Assembly (NCBI GenBank): GCA_004555765.1
Contig: SFHG01000007.1
Location: 5,031 to 69,030, forward strand
Length of the DNA stretch: 64,000 bases
Reading direction: 5' to 3'
Origin: Bacteroidales bacterium
GTDB taxonomy: Bacteria; Bacteroidota; Bacteroidia; Bacteroidales; Porphyromonadaceae
Positions 1-9,302 of this stretch are shown here, piece by piece; position 1 is the stretch's first letter, and every line of letters begins with the position of its first letter. The notes under the pieces were generated by a model, which was not told where the DNA came from, did no database searches, and saw only the letters and a program-made list of their open reading frames with translations. The position numbers and the translations under genes are program-made.

Positions 1-1
1 C

Positions 2-1798
2 AATCAACCTCGGGACATCCCTTCGGACTACCGGGCGTATGAGATCTACGGGGGGGCAGAGACTACGTTTGACGAATACGATGACGACGGTCACTCCGAA
101 GCCTATAAGGACGGAGCAGGGGTGCATACCTTACTCTCCCTCAATGAGAAGGGAAATACTTTGACCTTTACGGCGCACGCCTCGAAGGGGTCTTTTGACG
201 GATTCAACCCCCTCAAAGAGACCGAACTCTTCTGGAACCTTTCCGCCAAACCATCCTCCGTCACTGCTTCCTATGCCGGCAAAAAAGTGCGTCTCGGACG
301 GGCAAAGACCCTCGAAGAGTACCGCTCGAAAGCCGACGTTTGGTACTTCAATCCCTCCCCCGAGCTTAACCGCTTCAGCACTCCGGGCTCGACTGAGGCA
401 AAAAGGAGCCTCCCTAAGAATCCCCAGCTTTGGGTCAAGGTGGGTAAGCGGGACATTACTTCCGGAGATCTCTCCGTGACGGTTCGGGACGCGCGATTGG
501 ATCTCCCGTCCTCCCTTTTTGTCTCTCATGGAAAATTGTCCGAACCGGCTCTCCTGACCGGCAAAGCTGAGGCAAAAGCCTTTTCCCCCTCTTGGTCGAA
601 AGTGGAAGGGGCCGATGCCTACGACATCGACTTCGGGGGTATGCTCTACTCCGGAATCCGTGGCGCTTCTTTCCGCCTTGAGGATCTCAAGCCCGAGACG
701 GTCTACGACTACAAAGTCCGCGCTGTGAATGCGGACGGGGTCTCGGGTTGGTCAAGCGGATCCTTTACGACGCTCGAGGATCCCTACCGACTCGCAGTGA
801 AAAATATCCGGGGACAGAGCTCGGCTGCTTCGCAACCCGGACAGGGCGTGGACAAACTCTTCGATTTCGACAAAAACACCATCTGGCACACCTCTTGGTC
901 AGAGCCCGCAGTCCCATTTACGCTTACTCTGGATCTCGTGACGCTCAATGACCTTGACCGCCTTGAGTATTATCCGAGGAAAGACGCAGGCAACGGCACA
1001 CTCATCCGAGGCTCTGTCTCCGTCTCCGCGGATCGTCAGACTTGGTCGGAAGAGGTGCCTTTCTCGTGGAAAAAAGATGCCGAAATGAAGACAATCTCTT
1101 TCCCCACAGGAACCAAGGCGCGCTGGATACGCCTCTCTGTCTCTGACGGTGTAGGAAACTTCGGCTCAGGTTCGGAAGTCATCGTTTACCGCCGCGACGG
1201 GACTAAACCGCTGTTGCAGGGCGACATCAACCACGACGAGCGCCTGGACGAAAACGACCTCACTTCTTACCTCAACTACACCGGTCTTCGGACTAAGGAC
1301 TCGGATTTCGACTACATAAAGGAGGGCGACATCAATGCCAACGGGCTTATCGATGCCTACGACATCTCCGTCGTGGCCACAACGCTCGATGGCGGTGCGT
1401 CCGCACGGAGCAGAGATAAGGCCGAAGGGCGGATTTCGCTCACACAGGACAGGACGCAGTTCAAGGCCGGTGAGGAGATCGTCCTAACCATCGAGGCAAA
1501 AGATCTCCGCAGTGCGAATGCCCTCTCTTTTGCCCTCCCGTACGATGCCTCTCTCCTTGAGTATGTGGGGATGGACAAAGTGGGTATGAAAGAGCTCTAC
1601 GACCTCACCAATGATCGTCTCCACACGGACGGCACGAAAGAACTCTTCCCGACTTTCGTCAACATCGGTAACAACTTTCTCTTGGAGGACGGTACCCTTA
1701 TGAAGATCCGTTTCAGAGCACGCAAAACCGGTTCTTGGACTGCGGAGATGCGCGACGGTCTCATCGTAGACCGCAGTCTCGGCACTTCGGCTTTCTGA
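2..1798 (+). CDS. C-terminal part of a large secreted GH31-like glycoside hydrolase with dockerin-like and cohesin-like modules (5' truncated by window edge)
   Basis: The reading frame is open from base 2 with no start, so only the C-terminal ~598 residues are present. The first residues (EIYGGAETTFDEYDDDG) resemble the DUF5110/beta-sandwich tail found after the GH31 catalytic barrel; the catalytic domain itself is outside the window. Numbering from the GTG at 122, the modules in order are an FN3-like domain (about 155-218), an F5/8-type C carbohydrate-binding domain (about 225-355, with LFDFDKNTIWHTSW), a dockerin-like pair of calcium loops (GDINHDERLDENDL and GDINANGLIDAYDI, about 368-425), and a cohesin-like beta-sandwich (about 435-558). 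The likely role is extracellular alpha-glycan hydrolysis. The module calls are fairly secure; the GH31 assignment rests on a short tail. The stop is 14 bases before the tilS start. Confidence 0.65.
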   Translation, partial: NQPRDIPSDYRAYEIYGGAETTFDEYDDDGHSEAYKDGAGVHTLLSLNEKGNTLTFTAHASKGSFDGFNPLKETELFWNLSAKPSSVTASYAGKKVRLGRAKTLEEYRSKADVWYFNPSPELNRFSTPGSTEAKRSLPKNPQLWVKVGKRDITSGDLSVTVRDARLDLPSSLFVSHGKLSEPALLTGKAEAKAFSPSWSKVEGADAYDIDFGGMLYSGIRGASFRLEDLKPETVYDYKVRAVNADGVSGWSSGSFTTLEDPYRLAVKNIRGQSSAASQPGQGVDKLFDFDKNTIWHTSWSEPAVPFTLTLDLVTLNDLDRLEYYPRKDAGNGTLIRGSVSVSADRQTWSEEVPFSWKKDAEMKTISFPTGTKARWIRLSVSDGVGNFGSGSEVIVYRRDGTKPLLQGDINHDERLDENDLTSYLNYTGLRTKDSDFDYIKEGDINANGLIDAYDISVVATTLDGGASARSRDKAEGRISLTQDRTQFKAGEEIVLTIEAKDLRSANALSFALPYDASLLEYVGMDKVGMKELYDLTNDRLHTDGTKELFPTFVNIGNNFLLEDGTLMKIRFRARKTGSWTAEMRDGLIVDRSLGTSAF

Positions 1799-1812
1799 CC
1801 GTCTCTTTACTG

Positions 1813-3141
1813 ATGAAAGAGAAGCTTATAGTGGGTCTGAGTGGCGGAAGAGATTCCGTCGCTCTGACCCATTTTCTCTATACGCAAGGTGGTTATGACC
1901 TCGTTTTGGCGCATATGAATTTCCACCTCCGAGGAGAGGAGAGTGAAAGGGATGAAACCTTTGTGTCACGTCTCTCGCGTGACCTCTTCCCTAATGCCGA
2001 GCTTGTGGTCAAAGGAGTGGACTGCGAGGGTTATGCGGCCGTCCATAAGGTCTCCGTCGAGATGGCTGCCCGGGACCTCCGGTATGCGTGGTTTGAGGAC
2101 CTCCGCCGGAAATACGGGGCGACTTACATCGCCGTGGCACACCACGCCGATGATCAGATTGAGACCGTCTTGATGAACCTCGCCCGCGGCACCGGTGGCG
2201 CGGGTCTTGTCGGGATGAAAGAGCGGGACGACGGAAGGCATCTCATCCGCCCGTTTCTCTCTAAGACGAGAGCCGAAATTGACGCTTATGTGACAGATTT
2301 CGGTCTCCCCTACGTGGAAGACTCCACGAATACGGACGAAGAAATCCGCCGCAACTACATCCGTCACACGCTTATCCCTACTTTTGAACGTCTGAATCCT
2401 TCTTTCCGAAAAAGTCTTCTTAGGAGCATCGGGATTTTTTCCGAAGAACAGGCGTATATCGAAAGCGTGGTGGATGAGGAGGAAAAAGCCCGTTTTGACC
2501 GTGACACCGACTTGATCAAGCTTGGGGATTCGGACGACCAAATGCCGGAGTTGATCTTCAGACGGCTTTTTGCCCGTCATGGATTTAATGACGAACAGAT
2601 CCGAAGCCTCCGTGGGCTTGGGGGCAAGAGTGCCCGAAGCTTTCACCTTCCTTCTTCGGAGATTTCTGCCCAAAGCTTTCGGGGCAGACTCTATATGTAT
2701 GAGGATCCCCTTCCTCTCAAACCCTACCGGATGCCTATTCGGCAGAGCCAAACAGACTATGACGTCCCGCATTTCGGCGGTGTCCGGATTGACACGGGGG
2801 ACAGTCTTCAGCCCGTCAGGGGGAGGCTTCGTGTGGACGCGGGGTGCCTTAGACATACACTTTGCCTGAGAAATGCGAAACCCGATGACCGTTTCAGCCC
2901 GTTTGGGATGAAGCGCGGCTCCAAACTTCTTTTCGATTACCTCAAAGATCGTGGTGTCCCGCCTGTGTACCGTCCCTTTTGTCCCGTAGTGGCTTCCGAA
3001 GAGTCGGGAGAAGTCGTTGCCGTCCTTCCTTTTGAGATTGCCGAAACGGCCAAGGTGACAGGGGACAGCCGTGAGACCTTGACGCTGTCCATTTCCCGTC
3101 CTGATTCCTCTCTTGCCCGGCTCCTGCTTACGCTCTCCTGA
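1813..3141 (+). CDS. tilS: tRNA(Ile)-lysidine synthase TilS
   Basis: This 442-residue cytoplasmic enzyme attaches lysine to C34 of the CAU-anticodon tRNA-Ile using ATP, which switches decoding from AUG to AUA. The PP-loop ATP pyrophosphatase motif SGGRDS is at residues 10-15. AHHADDQIETVLMNLARGTG follows at the usual place for the family, then the C-terminal TilS substrate-binding domain (about 360-440, with KPDDRFSPFGM). The ATG at 1813 was chosen because it places the PP-loop ten residues from the N-terminus, as in the family; the frame is open further upstream but runs into the preceding gene. TilS is essential in most bacteria. A strong hairpin follows about 50 bases downstream. Confidence 0.95.
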   Translation: MKEKLIVGLSGGRDSVALTHFLYTQGGYDLVLAHMNFHLRGEESERDETFVSRLSRDLFPNAELVVKGVDCEGYAAVHKVSVEMAARDLRYAWFEDLRRKYGATYIAVAHHADDQIETVLMNLARGTGGAGLVGMKERDDGRHLIRPFLSKTRAEIDAYVTDFGLPYVEDSTNTDEEIRRNYIRHTLIPTFERLNPSFRKSLLRSIGIFSEEQAYIESVVDEEEKARFDRDTDLIKLGDSDDQMPELIFRRLFARHGFNDEQIRSLRGLGGKSARSFHLPSSEISAQSFRGRLYMYEDPLPLKPYRMPIRQSQTDYDVPHFGGVRIDTGDSLQPVRGRLRVDAGCLRHTLCLRNAKPDDRFSPFGMKRGSKLLFDYLKDRGVPPVYRPFCPVVASEESGEVVAVLPFEIAETAKVTGDSRETLTLSISRPDSSLARLLLTLS

Positions 3142-3190
3142 TACCCGAACCGGGTCTTTTTGCGCCAAAAGATCCGCGTAACCACGAGGC

Positions 3191-3229
3191 AAGGGTGTAT
3201 GCCGAGAAATCTTCTCGGCGTACACCCTT
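3191..3229. terminator. 18-bp stem hairpin between tilS and ssrA, probable bidirectional terminator
   Basis: AAGGGTGTATGCCGAGAA pairs with TTCTCGGCGTACACCCTT across a 3-base loop, with one G-U wobble. It sits between the 3' ends of the convergent tilS (+) and ssrA (-). There is no T-run on either side, so termination is inferred from position and stem strength. Confidence 0.7.
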
Positions 3230-3237
3230 GCCCATTG

Positions 3238-3641
3238 TGGAGATGGAGGGACTTGAACCCTCGTCCAAACACGGAACCCATCCGCTTTCTACACGTTTAG
3301 CTTTGCTTGAAGGTTTTCGTCCTCGGGGTTTAGGCCAAAGCTACCGCCCCTCGGCTTAGTCTCTTAAGTGTCGATTACAGCGAAAGACGCGCTGTAATCC
3401 CTTCCCGATATATACGGCACCGCATACTCAGACCACCTCGGGCTCACGGTATCTGTGCGATGTCTCGTGGGAGCAAAAGGCTCAACCAAGAGCGTGTGTC
3501 TTACTAAACTTCAGATCACGCTGCGAGAGCGTAGTTGTATTCGCCATTTAAAAAAGTCGCCATCCGGGATTTAAGTGCCGAACAGCCGCGCACTACGTGC
3601 TTACGAACCGACTCTACGTGCTGTCAAAACCAGTCATCCCC
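3238..3641 (-). ncRNA. ssrA: tmRNA (ssrA), tag GEYNYALAA
   Basis: This is transfer-messenger RNA for rescuing stalled ribosomes. On the minus strand the 5' end GGGGATGACTGG (from 3641) and the 3' end CATCTCC plus discriminator A (to 3238) form a 7-bp tRNA-like acceptor stem. The T-arm contains GGTTCAAGTCC. CCA is not encoded: the next three bases read CAA. The tag frame runs from the resume codon GGC (3545) to TGA (3518-3516) and encodes GEYNYALAA, matching the GE-x-N-YALAA form I recall for Bacteroidales. Length is about 404 nt. A matching promoter lies about 45 bases upstream, so a short 5' leader must be trimmed, presumably by RNase P. Confidence 0.95.
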
Positions 3642-3685
3642 GGTAGTTTGAACCGCACAACTAAAGCGCTTCGGTAATTGTACTG

Positions 3686-3717
3686 CAAAGTTACTGCCAA
3701 CTTTTGACTCTGCCAAA
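3686..3717 (-). promoter_or_regulatory. ssrA promoter, TTTG-N20-TAACTTTG
   Basis: On the minus strand TTTG (3717-3714) is followed after 20 bases by TAACTTTG (3693-3686). This is a full match to the Bacteroidota housekeeping consensus TTTG-N19-21-TAnnTTTG. It would start transcription near 3680, about 40 bases before the mature tmRNA 5' end. Confidence 0.8.
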
Positions 3718-3735
3718 TCCGCCCACGCGGGAAAG

Positions 3736-3817
3736 GGGTACAGACCAAAAAGAATGCGCGGGTACGTATCTCGCCCCCAAGAGGTACAGACCGAAAAGAC
3801 CTTCCCGGTCTGTATGA
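3736..3817. repeat. Intergenic palindromic repeat cluster, copy 1
   Basis: Three half-sites of the window-wide family: GGTACAGACC, GGTACGTATCTCG, then the inverted pair GAGGTACAGACCG / CGGTCTGTAT. The cluster lies in the 308-base gap between ssrA and the tracrRNA. Apart from the ssrA promoter, I see nothing else in that gap and no credible ORF. Confidence 0.75.
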
Positions 3818-3949
3818 AATCGGTTTCGGATCCGGACGCTTAGTTCCTTCGGGAAGAGAGGGTACAAGCCCCTTCTGCCAAGGGGTTGGGGAATAGCGGC
3901 ATCCTTGACTTTTCCCGTCTCCATTAGCCGACGGTTAACTTTTTCTATC

Positions 3950-4081
3950 AAAAATAAAGGGCAGACCGGTGATCTTGCGAAGCAAGATGCACCTGCCCAC
4001 CCTTTCCCCGATTAATTATGCGAGGACATAGATGTTTTCACAACGGAATAATCCTTATTGTGAATAGCTTATCGATTATCT
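3950..4081 (-). ncRNA. tracrRNA of the type II-C system, divergent from cas9
   Basis: On the minus strand the RNA should start near 4081 with GATAATC, a short bulge, then AAGCTATTCACAA. These pair with the 5' half of the CRISPR repeat (GTTGTGAATAGCTT...GATTATC) as two helices of about 13 and 7 bp separated by a 3-base mismatch. A second, shorter stem region (GTTGTGAAAAC) and a tail follow. The RNA ends in a GGGCAG/CTGCCC hairpin with an inner ATCTTGC/GCAAGAT stem (3998-3959) and a T-rich run (3958-3950). Length is about 130 nt. Its promoter is present. The pairing fixes the crRNA direction as the + strand, the same as the cas genes. Confidence 0.88.
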
Positions 4082-4085
4082 GTTA

Positions 4086-4117
4086 CAAAAGTAGGGATAA
4101 TTTCGTAAATTGCCAAA
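4086..4117 (-). promoter_or_regulatory. tracrRNA promoter, TTTG-N20-TACTTTTG
   Basis: On the minus strand TTTG (4117-4114), 20 bases, then TACTTTTG (4093-4086). This is an exact consensus match placed 5-7 bases before the start of the anti-repeat. I could not find an equally good promoter for cas9 on the + strand in the 130 bases before its ATG. Confidence 0.82.
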
Positions 4118-4164
4118 GATTTAAGTCACAAACTTATCAGACCTCATTTTTTCTTGAATGTATT

Positions 4165-7100
4165 ATGAAGCATATACTCGGATTGGACCTCGGCAATTCT
4201 TCCATAGGCTGGGCACACGTCACCGTGGACGAAAAGGATTCTGCAAATAACTCCATTATCGACTCCGGAGTACGTATCGTCCCTTTGACCACGGAGGAAG
4301 CCACCAGTTTCCCGAAAGGTAAAGCCAAGACCCTGAACGGAGACCGAACCCTCAAGAGAGGAATGCGGCGCAACAATTTTAGATACAAGCTCCGACGTGA
4401 CGGGCTGATTCGGGCTTTAAGGGACGGTGGTGTCATCGATGCCTCCACTCCACTTGCAGAGGATGGGAAAGGCACGACACACGAAACACTCAGGCTGAGA
4501 GCCCGGGCCGTACACGGGCAGATCACGCTTGGGGAACTGGCCAGGGTGTTGCTTTCCATCAATAAGAAACGAGGTTACAAAAGCAACCGCAAGCTGGATG
4601 GCCAGGATGAGGGCGCATTGGTGGACGGGCTCTCGTACTCCGTGGAGATGAAAAAACGGGGCATAACCCCGGGAGAATTGGCTTTGGAGATCTTGGCGGC
4701 CGGCAAAAAGCATATCCCGGACTGTTACCGCTCCGATCTCGAAGATGAGTTCCGGAAGATTTGGAACAAGCAGAGGGAATTTTACCCCGACCTTTTGACG
4801 GACGAGCTCTCCGAGAGGCTGATGGGACGGAGCTCCAAAGCAACGTACGCGATCTTGAGTCCACTTTTTCGAGTAGATGCCCAAAAGCTCAGTCTGACGA
4901 AAGAAGAGAAAAAGAGAAGGCCCTATGAGCTTCGGAGTAAGGCGCTAAGGGAGCGACTTGAGCCGTCCGCTCTGATAGAAGCCCTTCAAAGCCTAAATGG
5001 CAGTCTGAGCGGAGCCAATAACTACCTCGGCAATATCTCCGACAGAAGCAAGCAACTGTACTTCGAGCACCTCACGGGCGGAGAGTATATGTACAGGCTG
5101 CTCCGGGATAATCCCCACGCGTCGCTTCGTAACGTCGTCTTTTTCCGGAGGGACTACTTGGAGGAGTTTAACCGCATCTGGAATACACAGGCCGCATTCT
5201 ACCCCGAAGTCCTCACCGATACGCTCAAGAAAGAGGTGAGGGATTACCTCATTTTTTACCAGAGAAAGCTCAGGAGTCAGAAACATCTGATCTCCTTCTG
5301 TGAGTTTGAGCAAAAGCAGAAAGACGGCAGGACGGTCGGTCTTAGGGTCGCCCCCAAGTCGTCTCCCATTTATCAAGAGACGAAAATCTTACAGAACCTC
5401 AATAACTTGCAGTGCAAGCTCAAAGAAGGAAACAAAATCTCCGAACGGATGCCGAATCTCTTTGATGAGGGAGAAGAGACGCCTGCTGTGAGGTATGCGC
5501 CGGGGACTTTTGACGAGGAGACGAAGGCGTTCCTCTTTGAGGAACTGAATATGAGAGGTGACCTCACGGAGAAAGAGGTGCTGACGCTCCTTTTCCCGGA
5601 CCACAAAGAGGCAAGTGCGTACCGGCTCAACTATAAGAAAGTCGAGGGCAACAGAACCAATTACGCGCTCTATAATGCCTACCTCCGAATTATCCAGGAG
5701 GAGGGCTATGACCTTGGTCTCGTCCTGAACGGTCGGGCATCCTCAACTGTGGAAATGCCGGACATCAAGACCGCCAAGCTCTCTGCCTCGGAAGTGAAAC
5801 AAAATCTTAGGGAGATATTTGGGGAATTGGGCATTAGAGTGGAAATCCTCGACTTTGATGCCACGCTCCCGAACCCCAAGTATGCGGGGCAGCTCTCATT
5901 CAGGCTCTGGCACCTCCTGTATTCTTACGTCTCCGACGAATCCGATTCGGGCAATGAGACGCTCTACAAGAACCTTAGCCGGACTTTCGGCTTCAAGAGA
6001 CGGCACGCCGAGATATTGGCCTCTGTCTCTTTCTCAGACGACTACGGCAGTTTGTCCACTAAGGCACTACGTAAGATTTACCCCTATTTGAGAGTCGGAT
6101 TAGGGTACAGCGAAGCCTGCGCGGAGGCCGGGTACAACCACTCCGGCTTCATCACGAAGGAGGAAAACGAGATCCGGGTTCTTAAGGACACCATCGACGT
6201 ACTGCCAAAGAATTCCCTCAGGCAACCCGTCGTGGAGAAAATCCTTAACCAGATGATTCACGTGGTCAATGGGCTTATGGATCGTAACTCAAACCCCGAG
6301 AAGCGTTTCCACTTCGACGAAATCCACATCGAGCTCGCCCGAGAGCTCAAGCAGAGTGCAGCCGAGCGCGAAACGGCGTCCAAAAGTATCGCCGAGGCTA
6401 CACGGCTCAATGAAACCCTCGCAGAGGTACTCAAAAAAGAGTTTGGGATCTCCCGCCCGACAAGAAATGACATCATTCGGTACAAGCTGTGGCTGGAGCT
6501 CGCCCCCATCGGGTACAAAGATATCTACACAGGTGAGTTCATTCCCCGAGATATTATATTCAGCCAAAAAGTAGACGTGGACCACATCATCCCGCAGTCC
6601 GTAGTCTTCAACGACAGTTTCTCCAATAAGGTTCTTACTTTTAAAGACTTCAATATCCGGAAAGGTGCAGCTACCGCATTCGACTATATTTCGACCCTGG
6701 GTGCGGAAAAGCTCGCGGAATACCGGGAGCGAATCGAGATCCTCAAGAAGGAGGGTGCCATATCCGAAGCCAAAGTCCGCAACCTGCTCAAGAAAAAAGA
6801 AGACCTCTCTGACGGCTTCATCGACCGCGATCTCCGTGCGTCGCAGTACATTTCACGGAAGGCCATGGAGCTGCTACACGAAGTGTCTCGTGACGTTTTG
6901 CCCACCTCGGGGCGCATCACAGACCGCCTCCGAAGGGACTGGGGACTTATAGGTGTCCTCAAGGAGCTTGATATGCCCAAGTTCCGGGCGGTCGGGCAGA
7001 CAGAGACGAATCGCCTAAAGGACGGGCAAGAAATCGAAGAGATCAAGGATTGGACCAAGCGTAATGACAACCGCCACCACGCTATGGACGCCATCACGAT

Positions 7101-8379
7101 CGCCTTTACGAGACGCAATCACGTCCAGTACCTCAACCATATGAATGCCAAACCGGACAGCGAATTTCACCCGGTCGTCATTGCCACGAAAAGGGATTGG
7201 ATGGAGAAAGATGCCGATGGCAATCGTGTCTTCAAGAAACCTTTCGAGGGCATCAGGAGTCAGGTCAAAAAGAGCCTTTCGTCCCTGCTCGTCTCCTACA
7301 AGGCGAACTCTAAAGTCGTCACTCCGCGCAAGAATAAGCTCCGAGGCAAAAAAGGCCACATCCAGGCCACGCTTACGCCCAGAGGTCAGCTCCACAAAGA
7401 GACGATTTACGGATTGAGGTATGTCCCTAAGAGCACCCCCACCAAGCTCTCCAAGAAGTTCACCCACGAGGATGCGCTCCTCATCGTCAGCGAGCCTGTG
7501 CGCAAAATCGTCCTTGACCGAATCGATCGCTATGGCGGAGAGCCCGCAAAAGCCTTCGACCCTAAGGCGATGAAAAAAGACCCCGTCCTCTACCATGATG
7601 CCCCTCTGCTCGAAGTCACCCTCTTCGATAAGGTCTACACCATCCGCAAGGAGGTCACCGACTTGACGGCGAAGGATATCCCTAACGTCCTCGACAAATG
7701 CATCCGCGAAGCGCTCTCACGCAGGCTAAAAGCTTTCGGTGGAAAAGAAAAAGAGGCTTTCTCGGGATTGGAAGACAATCCCATTTGGGTAGATCGGGAA
7801 GCACGTATCCCGGTTAAGCGCGTGACCCTCATCTCCGACATCAAGGATGCTCTCCCGTTGCATTCCGCCACAAATCACCTCGGGGATCCCATCTACGATG
7901 GGGATGAGGTCCGGGTCAAAGACTACGTACAGACGAGAAATAACCACCACGTGGCACTATTCTTGGATGAAGCGGGTAAGGTTCGGGAGGTGATTGTCAC
8001 CTTCTTCGATGCTGTGAATAGAGCGATGGCGAAAGAGCCTGTCATCCGGAAGCACCTCCCCGATCACCCCGATTGGCAGTTCCTCTTCTCGCTCAAGAGC
8101 AACGAGTATTTTGTCTTCAAAAATGAATCTACCGGCTTTGATCCCTTTGCCATAAACCTCCTTGATCCGGCTAATCGAAGAGCCGTCAGCCCTAACCTCT
8201 ACCGGGTGCAAAAGCTTAGTTCAAAAGATTACGTTTTTAGGCACCACCTGGAGAGCACGTTGACGATGGATATCAGCGACCTTACCTTCAAAAGAATAAA
8301 TATGTTGAGTAAAATGCTCGATGCCGTCAAAGTACGCCTCGACCACCTCGGTAATATCGTGGCAGTAGGAGAATATTGA
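4165..8379 (+). CDS. cas9: Type II-C CRISPR nuclease Cas9 (1404 aa)
   Basis: This is the RNA-guided double-strand DNA nuclease of the locus. RuvC-I is at the N-terminus (ILGLDLGNSSIGWA, catalytic Asp8). The arginine-rich bridge helix spans about residues 61-80 (RTLKRGMRRNNFRYKLRR). RuvC-II is IHIELARE with Glu723. The HNH domain contains VDVDHIIPQS with His807 and the downstream NKVL. RuvC-III is NRHHAMDA with His972 and Asp975. All expected catalytic residues are present, so the enzyme looks active. About 400 residues after RuvC-III would hold the PAM-interacting domain. Length fits large Bacteroidota II-C Cas9s. The ATG at 4165 was chosen because translation from upstream codons would read through the tracrRNA promoter. 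cas1 follows 23 bases later; csn2 and cas4 are absent. Confidence 0.97.
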   Translation: MKHILGLDLGNSSIGWAHVTVDEKDSANNSIIDSGVRIVPLTTEEATSFPKGKAKTLNGDRTLKRGMRRNNFRYKLRRDGLIRALRDGGVIDASTPLAEDGKGTTHETLRLRARAVHGQITLGELARVLLSINKKRGYKSNRKLDGQDEGALVDGLSYSVEMKKRGITPGELALEILAAGKKHIPDCYRSDLEDEFRKIWNKQREFYPDLLTDELSERLMGRSSKATYAILSPLFRVDAQKLSLTKEEKKRRPYELRSKALRERLEPSALIEALQSLNGSLSGANNYLGNISDRSKQLYFEHLTGGEYMYRLLRDNPHASLRNVVFFRRDYLEEFNRIWNTQAAFYPEVLTDTLKKEVRDYLIFYQRKLRSQKHLISFCEFEQKQKDGRTVGLRVAPKSSPIYQETKILQNLNNLQCKLKEGNKISERMPNLFDEGEETPAVRYAPGTFDEETKAFLFEELNMRGDLTEKEVLTLLFPDHKEASAYRLNYKKVEGNRTNYALYNAYLRIIQEEGYDLGLVLNGRASSTVEMPDIKTAKLSASEVKQNLREIFGELGIRVEILDFDATLPNPKYAGQLSFRLWHLLYSYVSDESDSGNETLYKNLSRTFGFKRRHAEILASVSFSDDYGSLSTKALRKIYPYLRVGLGYSEACAEAGYNHSGFITKEENEIRVLKDTIDVLPKNSLRQPVVEKILNQMIHVVNGLMDRNSNPEKRFHFDEIHIELARELKQSAAERETASKSIAEATRLNETLAEVLKKEFGISRPTRNDIIRYKLWLELAPIGYKDIYTGEFIPRDIIFSQKVDVDHIIPQSVVFNDSFSNKVLTFKDFNIRKGAATAFDYISTLGAEKLAEYRERIEILKKEGAISEAKVRNLLKKKEDLSDGFIDRDLRASQYISRKAMELLHEVSRDVLPTSGRITDRLRRDWGLIGVLKELDMPKFRAVGQTETNRLKDGQEIEEIKDWTKRNDNRHHAMDAITIAFTRRNHVQYLNHMNAKPDSEFHPVVIATKRDWMEKDADGNRVFKKPFEGIRSQVKKSLSSLLVSYKANSKVVTPRKNKLRGKKGHIQATLTPRGQLHKETIYGLRYVPKSTPTKLSKKFTHEDALLIVSEPVRKIVLDRIDRYGGEPAKAFDPKAMKKDPVLYHDAPLLEVTLFDKVYTIRKEVTDLTAKDIPNVLDKCIREALSRRLKAFGGKEKEAFSGLEDNPIWVDREARIPVKRVTLISDIKDALPLHSATNHLGDPIYDGDEVRVKDYVQTRNNHHVALFLDEAGKVREVIVTFFDAVNRAMAKEPVIRKHLPDHPDWQFLFSLKSNEYFVFKNESTGFDPFAINLLDPANRRAVSPNLYRVQKLSSKDYVFRHHLESTLTMDISDLTFKRINMLSKMLDAVKVRLDHLGNIVAVGEY

Positions 8380-8402
8380 TCCCGTTTTTCGCCTTTCTTG
8401 TC

Positions 8403-9296
8403 ATGCTTTACAGAACCGTCTACATCGGCAATCCTGCCATCCTCAGGCTGAAAGACCGGCAGATGAGGATCCGCACCACTGCTGACGATATGGATCTCGG
8501 CAGCATCCCCGTCGAAGACATCGGACTCGTCATTATTGACCACTCTTGGGTTACCATCACCCAAGGTCTTATACAAGCCTTGGTCGAAAATAACGCCGTA
8601 ATCGTCTCTTGTGACCAAAGTCACATGCCGCTTGGAATGATGATTTCCGAGAGAGGTCATACGGAGTGCTCCGAGCGGATAAAAGTGCAAGTGGAGGCTT
8701 CTGATGCGCTCAAAAAGCAACTTTGGTCTCAAATCGTAAAGGCCAAACTCTCAAGACAAAGGGAGCTGCTCTGTCGCCTGAGTCTCCCCTATGAGCCGAT
8801 GGATGACTATGTCCGAATGGTCAAACCCGGAGATGAGACCAATATGGAAGGGGTAGGTGCCAGGTACTATTGGGGACGGCTCTTTTCGGAAGACTTCAGA
8901 AGAGGACAAACAGATGACCTGCCTAACGTGCTTCTGAATTACGGTTACGCTGTTCTGCGTGCCACAGTGGCACGTGCGCTCACCTCCACGGGGTTGCTCC
9001 TCGTCTTGGGGCTGTTTCACCGCAATAAATATAATCCCTACTGTTTGGCCGACGACTTGATGGAACCTTTTCGCCCCTTTATTGACGCTTTGGCTATTGA
9101 ATGGTTGGCTGACCACGCACTCGAAGAGGGGTTCACGAAAGAGGCACGCGCCCACATGCTGCAGTGCGCGACGATGGATGTACGTGCAGGGGACAAGCTC
9201 AGTCCCCTGCTCGTCGCCGTAAGAGACGCGGCATCCTCTCTGTATGCTTGTTATACAGGGAGGAAGAGGAAGCTCGTTTTCCCCTCGTTCCCTTAG
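8403..9296 (+). CDS. cas1: CRISPR integrase Cas1
   Basis: This 297-residue protein is the catalytic subunit of the Cas1-Cas2 spacer integrase. It starts MLYRTVYIGNPA, the usual type II Cas1 N-terminus, so the ATG at 8403 is preferred over an in-frame TTG at 8376 that overlaps the cas9 stop. The metal-binding residues are visible: Glu149 in MEGVGARYYWGRLF, His206 in GLFHRNKYNPY, and Asp218/Glu221 in LADDLMEPFRP. It is intact and co-oriented with cas9 and cas2, with a 6-base gap to cas2, so the adaptation genes should be functional. This matters for interpreting the abnormal 593-bp interval in the array. Confidence 0.97.
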   Translation: MLYRTVYIGNPAILRLKDRQMRIRTTADDMDLGSIPVEDIGLVIIDHSWVTITQGLIQALVENNAVIVSCDQSHMPLGMMISERGHTECSERIKVQVEASDALKKQLWSQIVKAKLSRQRELLCRLSLPYEPMDDYVRMVKPGDETNMEGVGARYYWGRLFSEDFRRGQTDDLPNVLLNYGYAVLRATVARALTSTGLLLVLGLFHRNKYNPYCLADDLMEPFRPFIDALAIEWLADHALEEGFTKEARAHMLQCATMDVRAGDKLSPLLVAVRDAASSLYACYTGRKRKLVFPSFP

Positions 9297-9302
9297 TGCC
9301 TT

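Noticed and set aside
1966..3225. 419-codon open frame on the minus strand
   Set aside because: It is antisense to tilS and includes the terminator hairpin region.
4018..4164. Longer Cas9 N-terminus from the upstream ATG at 4018
   Set aside because: It would translate the tracrRNA promoter and anti-repeat, and Cas9 proteins start immediately before the RuvC-I motif, as the ATG at 4165 does.
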